From positions 496,001-560,000 of the forward strand of contig NZ_VSZO01000001.1 in NCBI RefSeq assembly GCF_008312935.1: a stretch of DNA of 64,000 nt, in the 5' to 3' direction. Made by a program: the position numbers and the translations under genes. Shown one piece after another: positions 20,368 to 28,967 of the stretch (within the stretch, counting starts at the first letter, position 1; each line of letters begins with the position of its first letter). Under the pieces are notes generated by a model, which was not told the origin of the DNA, ran no database searches, and saw only the letters and a program-made list of their open reading frames with translations. The stretch is from Roseiconus lacunae. GTDB lineage: Bacteria > Planctomycetota > Planctomycetia > Pirellulales > Pirellulaceae.

Positions 20368-21081
20368 ATGATTCCTAGACTCATTTGGACCAGCATCGCG
20401 ATCGCGGCAATGTTGTGCGGGCACATGCCCTGCCAAGCGGCAATCGTACTTAGTTTTTCGACAGACAGCGGCGCGTCGTTTACGAATGCCATCTCCACAA
20501 CCGTCGGCGACTCGGTAGATGTCGAACTTTACCTACGTGAAACTGCTGGCGAGAACAGATTGTCCAACGATGGTTTGATCGGATTTGGAACACGAGCAAT
20601 CATCGATCCATCGTTCATTACCATTCGCGACGTCACTTTCAACTCATTGTTATTTTCCGATTTCAGTGCTTCATCGGGAGTAAGAATTCCCAGCGAGTTT
20701 TCCATCGTCGGGGAAGCATTGATTGGGATCGATCCGAAAGGAAGCGAAATATTGCTCGGCGCGTTCACCGTCGATACGACCGCGAAGGGAACGAGTGAGA
20801 TCCGTTTTGGCGACTTCGACCCTCGTCCCAATCGAGCGGATTTTGCCTTCAACGATGCGTTGTTCACGACGTTTGATAAAGAACTGTTCGCCATCGATCC
20901 GACCATCGACGCAGCCGATCGTTCGCGAACGCACGCGCTGACAATCACCGCCGTCCCCGAACCCTCGTCACTGAGTTTTCTAGCAATCCTACTCTTCGCC
21001 TTGACCACCCTTCGAAAAAGGGGTCAGGACTCTTTTCGCATCTGTGATCGCATTTTGAACAAGGCTTCCGGTGATTCGTGA
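20368..21081 (+). CDS. PEP-CTERM protein with cohesin-like body
   Basis: This 237-residue protein has a signal peptide (about residues 1-24, ending CQA). The body carries a strand pattern close to cohesins: VGDSVDVELYL, GLIGFGTRAIIDPSFITI, then LGAFTVDTTAKGTSEIRF. The C-terminal sorting signal is VPEPSS, a hydrophobic segment, then RKR, recognised in other bacteria by exosortase. It starts 28 nt after the giant dockerin gene, so co-expression and binding of that dockerin are inferred. Oddly, about 20 residues follow the basic cluster, whereas PEP-CTERM proteins usually end there. This tail (from GQDSF) is read from the REP-like inverted repeat at 21015 and the sequence beyond it. The cohesin call rests on motif reading only. 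Confidence 0.85.
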   Translation: MIPRLIWTSIAIAAMLCGHMPCQAAIVLSFSTDSGASFTNAISTTVGDSVDVELYLRETAGENRLSNDGLIGFGTRAIIDPSFITIRDVTFNSLLFSDFSASSGVRIPSEFSIVGEALIGIDPKGSEILLGAFTVDTTAKGTSEIRFGDFDPRPNRADFAFNDALFTTFDKELFAIDPTIDAADRSRTHALTITAVPEPSSLSFLAILLFALTTLRKRGQDSFRICDRILNKASGDS

Positions 21082-21347
21082 ACCTCGGAAATGAGAAACA
21101 TCCCAATGGCGCTGGCCGCTGTTCCCGCACAATGACTGCGGCTGACATCCATCGGCTGAGCGATTGCATTCGTTTTAATTGCGACGAGCGACCAAGACGC
21201 CTTGACGCCCACATTCGGTGTCCATCAATAAACTCGTCTTCCGACCTTCATCTTTGGTCATGGCGACTGCTTATTTCTAGTCAACACACTTGGTGGATGA
21301 ACGAACGCTGCGTCTACTCACGACTAAAAGAGTCCTGACCCCTTTTT
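21015..21347. repeat. 333-bp interval bounded by perfect 22-bp inverted REP-like repeats
   Basis: The left arm 21015-21036 (core GGGGTCAGGACTCTTTT) and right arm 21326-21347 (core AAAAGAGTCCTGACCCC) are exact reverse complements over 22 bases. Each arm can itself fold imperfectly. The same core flanks the RAYT gene at 62 kb. The interior shows no transposase and no convincing gene. It contains a CATCGGCTGA palindromic piece near 21150. The interval covers the 3' end of the PEP-CTERM gene. It may be a mobilised non-autonomous element or a pair of independent REPs. Confidence 0.8.
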
Positions 21348-21442
21348 AGTTTTATGGAAAATGGTGACCAAATGAGATAGGCTAGCGACTTGGTGTGACG
21401 CTGAGTTGTTTTCCCTTTCGATTGAATGCGAGGCCGGTCGAA

Positions 21443-24400
21443 ATGCGTTTGTGGTTGATGTTCGCCTTGATGACGCTAGCCTTCAGTTTTCGATCGATCG
21501 CGGTGGGTCGCGAGTGGATCGACTTGACAGGGAAGCATCGCGTCGAAGCTGAACTCGTCGCCGTCCGCGGCCAAACGGTGATTTTGGAACGAGCCGACGG
21601 CCGGATTGTGAGCCTACCCATCGATCGGCTCAGTCGATCCGACCAAGCGTTCTTGCGAAAGAAGCAATCCGAGTTATCGCCAGAGAGTTCAGAGACCGAC
21701 AGCGACGGCGGTCAAGCTGCGCCCCCCAAAGACGCGAGTTCTCCCTCCGCAGCGATGGCCGTGCTGAAAAAGTATTGCCATCGCTGTCATGGACTAAATC
21801 AGTCCGACGAAGGAGGTTTCGATTCAGTCCTGGATCGCGATCAGTTAGTCACGTCAGGAATGATCACCGCTCGCAATGAAGCGAAGTCACCTCTTTTCCA
21901 ACGATTGATTTCCCAGGACTCACCAATGCCGCCGGAAGGAGAGCCGGCACCTAGTGAGCACGAAATCGCGGTCATCCGCAATTGGATTCGTGGCGGAGCG
22001 GCTCCGGTGGAAAGCAATCGCCCTTCGCGATTGACAACACATGAGATGGTTTTCAAGCAGATCGCGCTGGACGTACAAAAACTGGCGGCTGCTGATCGGT
22101 CCTTCGTTCGGTATTTCTCGATCGTTAATTTGGCGAACGCCGGAATGCCGAAAAAGGGGCAAGCGATTTACCGCTCGGCACTGGCGAAACTGATCAACAG
22201 CCTTTCATGGAATCGTCGCCTAGCCTCTCTCGATCCTGTCGATCGCGACGAGCACGTGTTTCGAATCGATCTTCGTGACCTTGGCTGGACCAGTAAAGAT
22301 TGGGATGAAATTTTATCGTCTCACCCTCATGGCGTCGTCCCCGACGGCACCGATGCGGCCATGGTGCTCAAGGCGACCGAGACAGAGATGCCGATCGTAC
22401 GAGCCGATTGGTTTCTGCACGTCGCCTCGCGGCCGCCGCTGTACCATTCACTCGCTCAGATCCCAAGTTCTGACAAACGGCTCGAAGAACTGCTTCGCGT
22501 CGACGTGCTGCAAAACATCAAGGACGGTCGCGTGGTCCGCGCGGGGTTTTCTCGATCGGGGGTGTCGCAAAACAATCGAATGATCGAGCGGCATGAGTCC
22601 GTTTTCGGGGCTTATTGGAAAAGCTATGACTTTGCGGGTAATACGGGACGCAAGAATCTGTTTCAAAATCCGCTTGGCCCCGGAGTATCTGCCGGCACGT
22701 TCGCCCACGATGGGGGCGAAATCATCTTTCAACTGCCCAACGGAATGCTTGGATTCATGTTGACCGATCACGTCGGTGGACGTATCGACCGCGGTCCGAT
22801 CAATATTGTCAGCGACCCACGTCAAGGCGACAAAACCGTGATCAATGGCGTGTCTTGCATGTCATGCCATTTCGGTGGTTTCATTCAAAAGACAGATGAA
22901 GTTCGCCGCCAAGTACTCGCTAACCGGAACGTCTATCCCAAAGCCAATGAAATCCTGGCGCTCTATCAAGAGCCAGCGATGATGGCCCGATCGATGCAAC
23001 AAGACACACGGCTGTACTTGGATGCTCTGGCAAGCGACGAAATTGGGATTCAAAATCCAACCCTGGCTGGTGAACCGATCCAGATGACTTCACGGCGCTA
23101 CCAACGCGAAGTAAATTTGAACACGGCAGCAGCGGAACTTGGGATCGCAGCCCGGCAACTACAGCGTGAACTTGCCGGTATGAAAGACGAAAACCTGGCG
23201 CGGATCCTCGGCGCATTAAAGGTCCCCGGCGGTGTGGTCAAACGTGAAACTTTTGATCAAACGTATGCCGCGCTAGCCAGCGTACTGGGCATCGGAAAAC
23301 TTACAGGAACCGCAAGCCGAATTGCCGCCATCGTGCGACCGTCGGCACGTCGCGAGGGTAACCGCCCCGGAGTGGCCGGTGAATGGGCGTTCGCATTCAA
23401 TCGCGGTAAACAACATCTCGATGCGAAGGAATGGAACCAAGCGCAGGAGCAACTCGAACTCGCCGCATCACTCGCCCCTGATGCGGCCCTTCGAGCGACC
23501 ATTTTCCAAATGTTGGTTCAGATTTATGAACGTGGGGAGTCTTTCGACGACCTGCTGGAAGCTCATCTTGCGATCATCGACGCTCAGTCAAATCCGACAA
23601 ACATTGAGTTTTCGATTTCGAATCTTTTCCGATCGGCGAAGGCGTTTGCAGATCGATCGCCAGTCAGTCAGCATGCTTGGCAGGAAAAGATGGTTTACAA
23701 ATTGCAGGTCACTCTCCCAGAGTCGATTAGCAATCAGATCGATGCCAAACTACAAAATCGCTTGTCGCGCAATGAGTCCGATGCGATCGCCTTACGAGCA
23801 TTGAAGTTTCTCGTCGACCGGATCCATGAAGATCCTGATCGAAAGCTAGAGGTCTTTGCGAAGCTGTACGAGTTAAGTGGTGACGCTCTGGACGCGACGG
23901 AAAAACTTGCGTTGGCACAACTGCAAATCGATCGTGGCGATGCTCGCCAAGGCGCCCTGCTGCTCGGTGATCTGGCGACTTCGAAACCACCTGAAGAACG
24001 ATTGCGTTTACGGTTGATCGAGGCGAAAGCGTGGACGAAAGTCAGCGATGCAGAGAAGGCGAAGCAAACCTTACTGCGTGCCAAACGCGAGGTCGAAGGG
24101 ACCTCTACCAAAGTCAGCTTACATTATTTGATCGAGTTGTCGGAGCAGTTTGCGCAGCTCCCCGATCGCGATTCAGCGATCGCAGTTTTGACCACCGCAT
24201 TGAAAAACGAAAAAACGCCTCATCAAATTCGAGACCTTCAAAATCGGATCGAGCGACTCTCTGCGATCGGCACACCGATCGATCCCGTCGCGACCTTGCC
24301 AAACAGCCTCGGCGATACCAATGCTACGACGCCAACGATGCCCATTGTGGAAGACGGCAACTTGGCAAACCTCGACTCGGCTGGCGGCCAGGCGAAACCG

Positions 24401-25588
24401 ATGGCACCGAACGAAGTCACTGGGACCACCGCCTTACCTGCGCAAACGCAGGCCCTGCTGGACCCTAATCGTGCGCTGCGTGCCGAAGCTGAACAGCATG
24501 AAAAATTGGCACGGAACAGTCCATCGATTCGCTTTTCATCCATGTCCAAGGCGGCTCAGGCCTGGATTCAAGCAGGTGAGATCGAGCGAGCGAAAAAAGC
24601 AATCGAGTCTGCGGTGACCGGCTTGCGTTCGAAAACGAGCAGCGGAAAACATCGCGATCACGAGACGCTTTCGGACTTGTACGAACAGGTCGAAATGAAA
24701 CTCGATGCGTTGACACAGCTCCAACATGCCTTGCGGGTTGTCGACAGCGAACACGACGTCGAAAAATTGCAGAACAAGGCGTCCGCACTTCTCACCGCCA
24801 TCGGCACGTTGGACTCACAGCAGCAGCAGGAACTCCAGCCATTACTTGATCCATCGTATCGCTACCGCATCGCGGCAAAGCTATACGAGACACGATCCTC
24901 GAGCACACCGCACATTACGGCAATGAACCTGACGCGCGCCGCGGGAAAATGGCTAGAAGCCGACGCTGTCGATGAAGTCGAACGGGTCGGCAAAGAGATC
25001 GAAACGGCGATCGCAAAGATCCCCACCGCCGCCCGGTATGGACCGCACGAGCAACTGTACGCAAAAATCGCGAGCGTCTACGAAGCGGCCGGTCTCAATG
25101 AATCCGCCGTCCGCTGCTATGCGCATGCCGTCGAACATGCTACCCAAGACCGCCAGGCTCAACGTTACCACCAGTCAGCAAGCGTCTTGGCCGAGAAAAA
25201 CAATCTGACGCTACCAACGTTTGACCCTGAAGTCGCCAAAAAACTTGACCCGCTGAATGAACATCGCGTCAAAGCTCAAGAGCAGGAAGATAAAGCTAAG
25301 GAAAACCAATCGTCCATCGCCTATACCTATTGGCAACGGGCGGCGGAAAGTTGGCTGAAGGCGGAAGAACATGAACGAGCAATCGCCGCCTATCGACATG
25401 TCGTCGATCATTACAAACAAAAGGATCGTTCGAGCGAGTATGACTTCACGCGCATCGCAGAGTTCTACCTCAAGCTCGGTGAAAAACGACTCGCAATCGA
25501 AGCGTACCAAACTGCGCTGAGAAAAACACGAAGCGACTATAGCAAGAAACGAATCATCGAAGCGATCAACGCAGCGAAAAAGGACTAG
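21443..25588 (+). CDS. SHD1 / c-type cytochrome / TPR exported protein
   Basis: A 1,381-residue protein from ATG 21443, preferred over an upstream GTG (21395) because a signal peptide (MRLWLMFALMTLAFSF) begins here. Order of parts: an SHD1-like segment (REWIDLTGKHRVEAELVAVRG, about residues 22-75); a planctomycete-type cytochrome domain with CHRCH at 112-116 and a PMPPEGEP loop; a middle region shared by other bacterial cytochrome-like proteins (ERHESVFGAYWKSYDF, GGEIIFQLPNGMLGFML) ending in a second haem site, CMSCH at 472-476; then about 850 residues of TPR-like helices rich in AxxW and AxxxY patterns. It is probably periplasmic and binds two haems. The substrate and partners are unknown. 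No neighbour clarifies its role. Confidence 0.85.
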   Translation: MRLWLMFALMTLAFSFRSIAVGREWIDLTGKHRVEAELVAVRGQTVILERADGRIVSLPIDRLSRSDQAFLRKKQSELSPESSETDSDGGQAAPPKDASSPSAAMAVLKKYCHRCHGLNQSDEGGFDSVLDRDQLVTSGMITARNEAKSPLFQRLISQDSPMPPEGEPAPSEHEIAVIRNWIRGGAAPVESNRPSRLTTHEMVFKQIALDVQKLAAADRSFVRYFSIVNLANAGMPKKGQAIYRSALAKLINSLSWNRRLASLDPVDRDEHVFRIDLRDLGWTSKDWDEILSSHPHGVVPDGTDAAMVLKATETEMPIVRADWFLHVASRPPLYHSLAQIPSSDKRLEELLRVDVLQNIKDGRVVRAGFSRSGVSQNNRMIERHESVFGAYWKSYDFAGNTGRKNLFQNPLGPGVSAGTFAHDGGEIIFQLPNGMLGFMLTDHVGGRIDRGPINIVSDPRQGDKTVINGVSCMSCHFGGFIQKTDEVRRQVLANRNVYPKANEILALYQEPAMMARSMQQDTRLYLDALASDEIGIQNPTLAGEPIQMTSRRYQREVNLNTAAAELGIAARQLQRELAGMKDENLARILGALKVPGGVVKRETFDQTYAALASVLGIGKLTGTASRIAAIVRPSARREGNRPGVAGEWAFAFNRGKQHLDAKEWNQAQEQLELAASLAPDAALRATIFQMLVQIYERGESFDDLLEAHLAIIDAQSNPTNIEFSISNLFRSAKAFADRSPVSQHAWQEKMVYKLQVTLPESISNQIDAKLQNRLSRNESDAIALRALKFLVDRIHEDPDRKLEVFAKLYELSGDALDATEKLALAQLQIDRGDARQGALLLGDLATSKPPEERLRLRLIEAKAWTKVSDAEKAKQTLLRAKREVEGTSTKVSLHYLIELSEQFAQLPDRDSAIAVLTTALKNEKTPHQIRDLQNRIERLSAIGTPIDPVATLPNSLGDTNATTPTMPIVEDGNLANLDSAGGQAKPMAPNEVTGTTALPAQTQALLDPNRALRAEAEQHEKLARNSPSIRFSSMSKAAQAWIQAGEIERAKKAIESAVTGLRSKTSSGKHRDHETLSDLYEQVEMKLDALTQLQHALRVVDSEHDVEKLQNKASALLTAIGTLDSQQQQELQPLLDPSYRYRIAAKLYETRSSSTPHITAMNLTRAAGKWLEADAVDEVERVGKEIETAIAKIPTAARYGPHEQLYAKIASVYEAAGLNESAVRCYAHAVEHATQDRQAQRYHQSASVLAEKNNLTLPTFDPEVAKKLDPLNEHRVKAQEQEDKAKENQSSIAYTYWQRAAESWLKAEEHERAIAAYRHVVDHYKQKDRSSEYDFTRIAEFYLKLGEKRLAIEAYQTALRKTRSDYSKKRIIEAINAAKKD

Positions 25589-25759
25589 CAGTTCCGTCTA
25601 GACCAGAGTGCAGTTTCGACTCATGATCCGACTGGCGATTACACCGGCGATCGCACCGAAACCGTGGATGACGCCAAACGACCAAGCCCCATCTCAAAGG
25701 TTGACGAAACACTAACAGTTCCCGGTCACGAAACGGCCATCACCTCAACGGACGCGACC

Positions 25760-26257
25760 ATGAAACTACAATTTTCATTGAAAGATGTGCTGGGGGTCAC
25801 ACTCATCGCGGCGATTTCGATTGCCCTCATGATCAACGAACAACGTCACCGCCATCAAATAGACCAGCTGCGCAACAGTTTAAGCCAACGCAGGTCGATA
25901 CTACGGACGGTCGAATATGGTGCCGCAACTCTATCGCTCTTAAGTCTGAATCCAGTGATTTGGGAGGATCGCCGATGCGCTCGTTTCCTCAAACACGAAC
26001 TGGCACTGTCATTGATTGACCATTGGCAAAACCAAGCAATGATTGATCAAGTTGCCGAAACGCCGGGATACTCGATCGAGTTCGCTGCCGAAGCGCTCAC
26101 TTATCTCGAATGCCAAGACGCAAACGAATTTAAGCGACTCGCCCGAGGAGAACTGAGCATCTATCCATGCGATGCGATTTCCTTCGCCGTGAGTGACCTC
26201 ACGGCTTCCGAATTCGACTCGTTCGATCAGTTCCTGTGTACCGCGATCAACCGCTAG
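25760..26257 (+). CDS. Small membrane-anchored hypothetical protein
   Basis: I do not recognise the family. From ATG 25760 it encodes 165 residues opening MKLQFSLKDVLGVTLIAAIS, a pattern (short basic FSLKD followed by one transmembrane helix) seen on many planctomycete proteins of unknown role. After the helix come a basic, probably coiled segment (NEQRHRHQIDQLRNSL) and a soluble helical part. An in-frame ATG at 25664 would add 32 hydrophilic residues before the helix. The gene lies 171 nt after the SHD1-TPR gene on the same strand and is convergent with the glycosyltransferase. Confidence 0.6.
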   Translation: MKLQFSLKDVLGVTLIAAISIALMINEQRHRHQIDQLRNSLSQRRSILRTVEYGAATLSLLSLNPVIWEDRRCARFLKHELALSLIDHWQNQAMIDQVAETPGYSIEFAAEALTYLECQDANEFKRLARGELSIYPCDAISFAVSDLTASEFDSFDQFLCTAINR

Positions 26258-26356
26258 CTAGTCAAACAACAATGGTGTATCCGGAATTCCAACAATTCAA
26301 TACGCCAAGACTATCGGTTGGTGACGGAATCGGCATGCCAACGATTCGTAGAATCG

Positions 26357-26371
26357 AGCGACAAAGTCGCT
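26357..26371. terminator. Small stem-loop between convergent genes (weak terminator candidate)
   Basis: AGCGAC and GTCGCT form a six-base stem around AAA, followed on the plus strand by TTAACTTT. It lies between the converging ends of the membrane-anchored protein gene and the glycosyltransferase gene. The stem is short and the T-run is poor. Confidence 0.25.
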
Positions 26372-26407
26372 TAACTTTCCAACTACCAAAATTTGATCGC
26401 GAACTAA

Positions 26408-27616
26408 TTATCTTGGATCAAGCAGAGACTCGATTTTCGCAAGTATAACTTCCAATCGATGATGCCGTTCGATCAGGTCCAGCGCGCTGTGCCGGTGCTG
26501 TTGGGCGCGATCCGGATGACGTGAGAATTCAAGGATGGCTTCCCCAAGTGACTTTGGATTGGCGACCTCGGCCCAAAACGCGGTGGGCTGGTCACGCTGA
26601 AGTTCGACCGTACCGCCGGAACGCGTAGCGATCACTGGCGTCCCCACTGCCATCGCTTCGAGAACGACGTTGGGCATGCCTTCAAAACGTGATGGCAGGA
26701 TCAACGCATCGGCGGCACAGATCTCGTTCATTGCGTCATTCTTTTTGCCTAGGAATTTGCAAACCGCATCAAGTTGCAAAGCATGTGATTGTTGTTCCAG
26801 TTCGAATCGCAGCGGGCCATCGCCCACCAGACGCAGTTCCGGCGGTGGCTTTGTCGCCGGCCAAGATTTAACGGCGTGTGCCATCGCATCGATCAAATCG
26901 GCATGCCCCTTTTCGGCCGTCATTCGCCCGACGCACAGCAAGCGAGTTTGCTGGCGTAATGCCGTTTCGTTGGCAGCTTGCGGTGAATCATTCCAGTCGA
27001 CCGACACTGGATTTGGGATCACAACAACGCTACCGGAAGGCAGGCCATAAAACCGTTCTGCAGATTCGGCGGCTTGCTTGCTGACTGCGACAACGACATC
27101 TGATCCACGGTAGGCTTTGGCCAAGCGTTTGCGTTTAAGCCATACAAATCGATGCTCGACAAAAGGAACGGCCAAATGCGGAGGACTGACAATCGTTGAA
27201 ACACGTCGCACCCCAACGGCGGCCGGACCGGCAAGCATCGTCATGTGAAACGTTCGATCGTAGACCACATCGATCTGATGTTGCTCAATCACCGAGCGGA
27301 CGAACGAGATTTGTTGACGTAGCCGTCGTCCCGGAAAGTACATTCCGTTTGCCACCTTGGGATCGACGTGGATGGTTACATCCACGGGAACATGGTCAAG
27401 GAACGCCCCGGCAGCTTCGGAAAGGTACAAGTGCACGTCAAACCGATCGCGACAGAGGTGCTGGGCAAGCAATAACACTTGACGTTCGCTGCCGCCGCCG
27501 CGCATCGAGCTGATCATCAGCAAGACACGTTTTCGAACATTGGAAAGATCCCGCGATTCAATCAAGGCAGTTGAACCTCGATCCAAACTAAACGATGATC
27601 GCTCGCTCGAATCCAT
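26408..27616 (-). CDS. Family GT4 glycosyltransferase
   Basis: A 402-residue GT-B fold enzyme of family 4. The acceptor-side domain opens with VLLMISSMRGGGSERQ, the glycine-rich loop typical of the family. The nucleotide-sugar domain has VGRMTAEKGH, then LILPSRFEGMPNVVLEAMA with the E-x7-E pair, and GTPVIATRSGG. It should transfer a sugar from a nucleotide donor to a lipid- or glycan-type acceptor at the inner membrane; the sugar is not predictable. From ATG 27616 the gene overlaps the upstream EEP gene by 55 nt. A TTG at 27565 would instead overlap the EEP stop as TTGA and suggests coupled translation, giving 385 residues. Confidence 0.9.
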   Translation of the reverse strand: MDSSERSSFSLDRGSTALIESRDLSNVRKRVLLMISSMRGGGSERQVLLLAQHLCRDRFDVHLYLSEAAGAFLDHVPVDVTIHVDPKVANGMYFPGRRLRQQISFVRSVIEQHQIDVVYDRTFHMTMLAGPAAVGVRRVSTIVSPPHLAVPFVEHRFVWLKRKRLAKAYRGSDVVVAVSKQAAESAERFYGLPSGSVVVIPNPVSVDWNDSPQAANETALRQQTRLLCVGRMTAEKGHADLIDAMAHAVKSWPATKPPPELRLVGDGPLRFELEQQSHALQLDAVCKFLGKKNDAMNEICAADALILPSRFEGMPNVVLEAMAVGTPVIATRSGGTVELQRDQPTAFWAEVANPKSLGEAILEFSRHPDRAQQHRHSALDLIERHHRLEVILAKIESLLDPR

Positions 27617-28743
27617 TTCTCGCGAGGGTCATCATCTCCCGGCCAAAAGACCCCGCTGCCGACCACGTTTAAATGAACACTGGGTAGCACATAGTCGACT
27701 CGCATCAAATTTCGCCCCCAATCGGCAGTCTTCGTAGCGAGGTCGCCGCGCCCACGATAACGCGAGCGGCGAGTGGAAATCGCTTCCTCGGTCGCCTTCG
27801 GTTCGACATCGTTGACACGCGGGTGGCTGATCAGTTGCCGGATTGCTTCACGGCGACTATTACCATCGACCGGGTCGGCATTTAGATCGCCCATCACGAC
27901 GAATGGCTCGGTCGACGACAATCCGCCGACGTTCCCAAGGTCGTCCACGATCCAAGTCGAGTCGGCATCCTGAGATTTGGCATCGATGTAATGGACCCAG
28001 AACATCACTTCGTCATGATTGCGTGCACCGTTGCGGTCTTCTGGGCCGTCAAAGACCGGAGGCGTAGGATGACTTGCTAACACATGAATGGTCTGCTTTC
28101 CGACCTGCACAGGCACATCCAAGTGGTTTTTGCTGCTCAGGCGAAGTTGACGCCATGTCGAATCGCGGTAATAGCTAGCACCTTCGCTGCTGGGCCGAAT
28201 CGCTCCGGGCATCGCACTCCACTTCAAGGTTTGGAAAGTGCGTCGTTGATCATCCTGAATCGGGAATCGGCTATAGATCGTCATCGCGTATTGGCCGGGG
28301 TAAATCCCATAACCAAACGCGTCATTGGCGGTTTGCAGCTGCCCGTCCTTGTTCAAGTCGAGCGAGGAATCAACCCCCGTGTTGCTGGGCGCGGAATACA
28401 CGTAAGGATAGTCAATGCCACGAAGTGTTTCGTTGTCGGCGACACTTTGCCCGACGGCGAAATAGTTCTTCGCCAGCAGCGTCGCGACTTGAGCATCTTT
28501 GTCGTAGTCGAGTTCGTTAACCAATAAAATGTCGGGACGAACCGTCTGAACGACTCGAGCGATATCTTTCGCTTGCGTGTCATCCGCCGAAGACAACCGC
28601 TGCCGAATCTCCGCAGCTTCTTTTCCATAAAGCGAAACGTTGTATGTCGCGATACGAATCCGTTGTGGAGCGTCTTGCTGGGACAGCGCGGTTGAAAACG
28701 AAAGGCCGGTCATCAGAGCACAAGCGAGCAATCGGAGGATCAT
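27562..28743 (-). CDS. Exported endonuclease/exonuclease/phosphatase-family protein
   Basis: A 393-residue protein with a signal peptide (MILRLLACALMTGLSFSTALS). The EEP fold is marked by IRIATYNVSLYG, the metal-site LLVNELDYD, GDLNADP and the C-terminal SDHRLVWIEV, covering the usual Asn, Glu, Asp-Asn and Asp-His catalytic positions. It lacks the extra domains of large exported nucleases, so nuclease or phosphodiesterase activity on a periplasmic or extracellular substrate is possible. The substrate cannot be read. It lies directly upstream of the glycosyltransferase on the minus strand and overlaps its start. Confidence 0.88.
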   Translation of the reverse strand: MILRLLACALMTGLSFSTALSQQDAPQRIRIATYNVSLYGKEAAEIRQRLSSADDTQAKDIARVVQTVRPDILLVNELDYDKDAQVATLLAKNYFAVGQSVADNETLRGIDYPYVYSAPSNTGVDSSLDLNKDGQLQTANDAFGYGIYPGQYAMTIYSRFPIQDDQRRTFQTLKWSAMPGAIRPSSEGASYYRDSTWRQLRLSSKNHLDVPVQVGKQTIHVLASHPTPPVFDGPEDRNGARNHDEVMFWVHYIDAKSQDADSTWIVDDLGNVGGLSSTEPFVVMGDLNADPVDGNSRREAIRQLISHPRVNDVEPKATEEAISTRRSRYRGRGDLATKTADWGRNLMRVDYVLPSVHLNVVGSGVFWPGDDDPREKWIRASDHRLVWIEVQLP

Positions 28744-28967
28744 GGTGATCGGAGTTTAAATGGAAGTTCGGTTGGTTTCGCAAAATGCGCCGTCAAACGA
28801 GTGCTGCGTTCAAATTCAGTTTACGATTCACATTTGTGCGAATTGTGCTGTGAGAAAGACCGTGCACGTCATTCTTCGATGGGCATCTCAGTCGCATCGT
28901 TTCTCGAGCAACAGTTCGTTCCCAAAACGCGAAGCATCTGCATTGCCGATGCGGAGTGATAGCCTAA

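Noticed and set aside
21078-21338. An 86-codon frame inside the 333-bp element
   Set aside because: It has no recognisable product or ribosome site, and its end is set by the REP arm.
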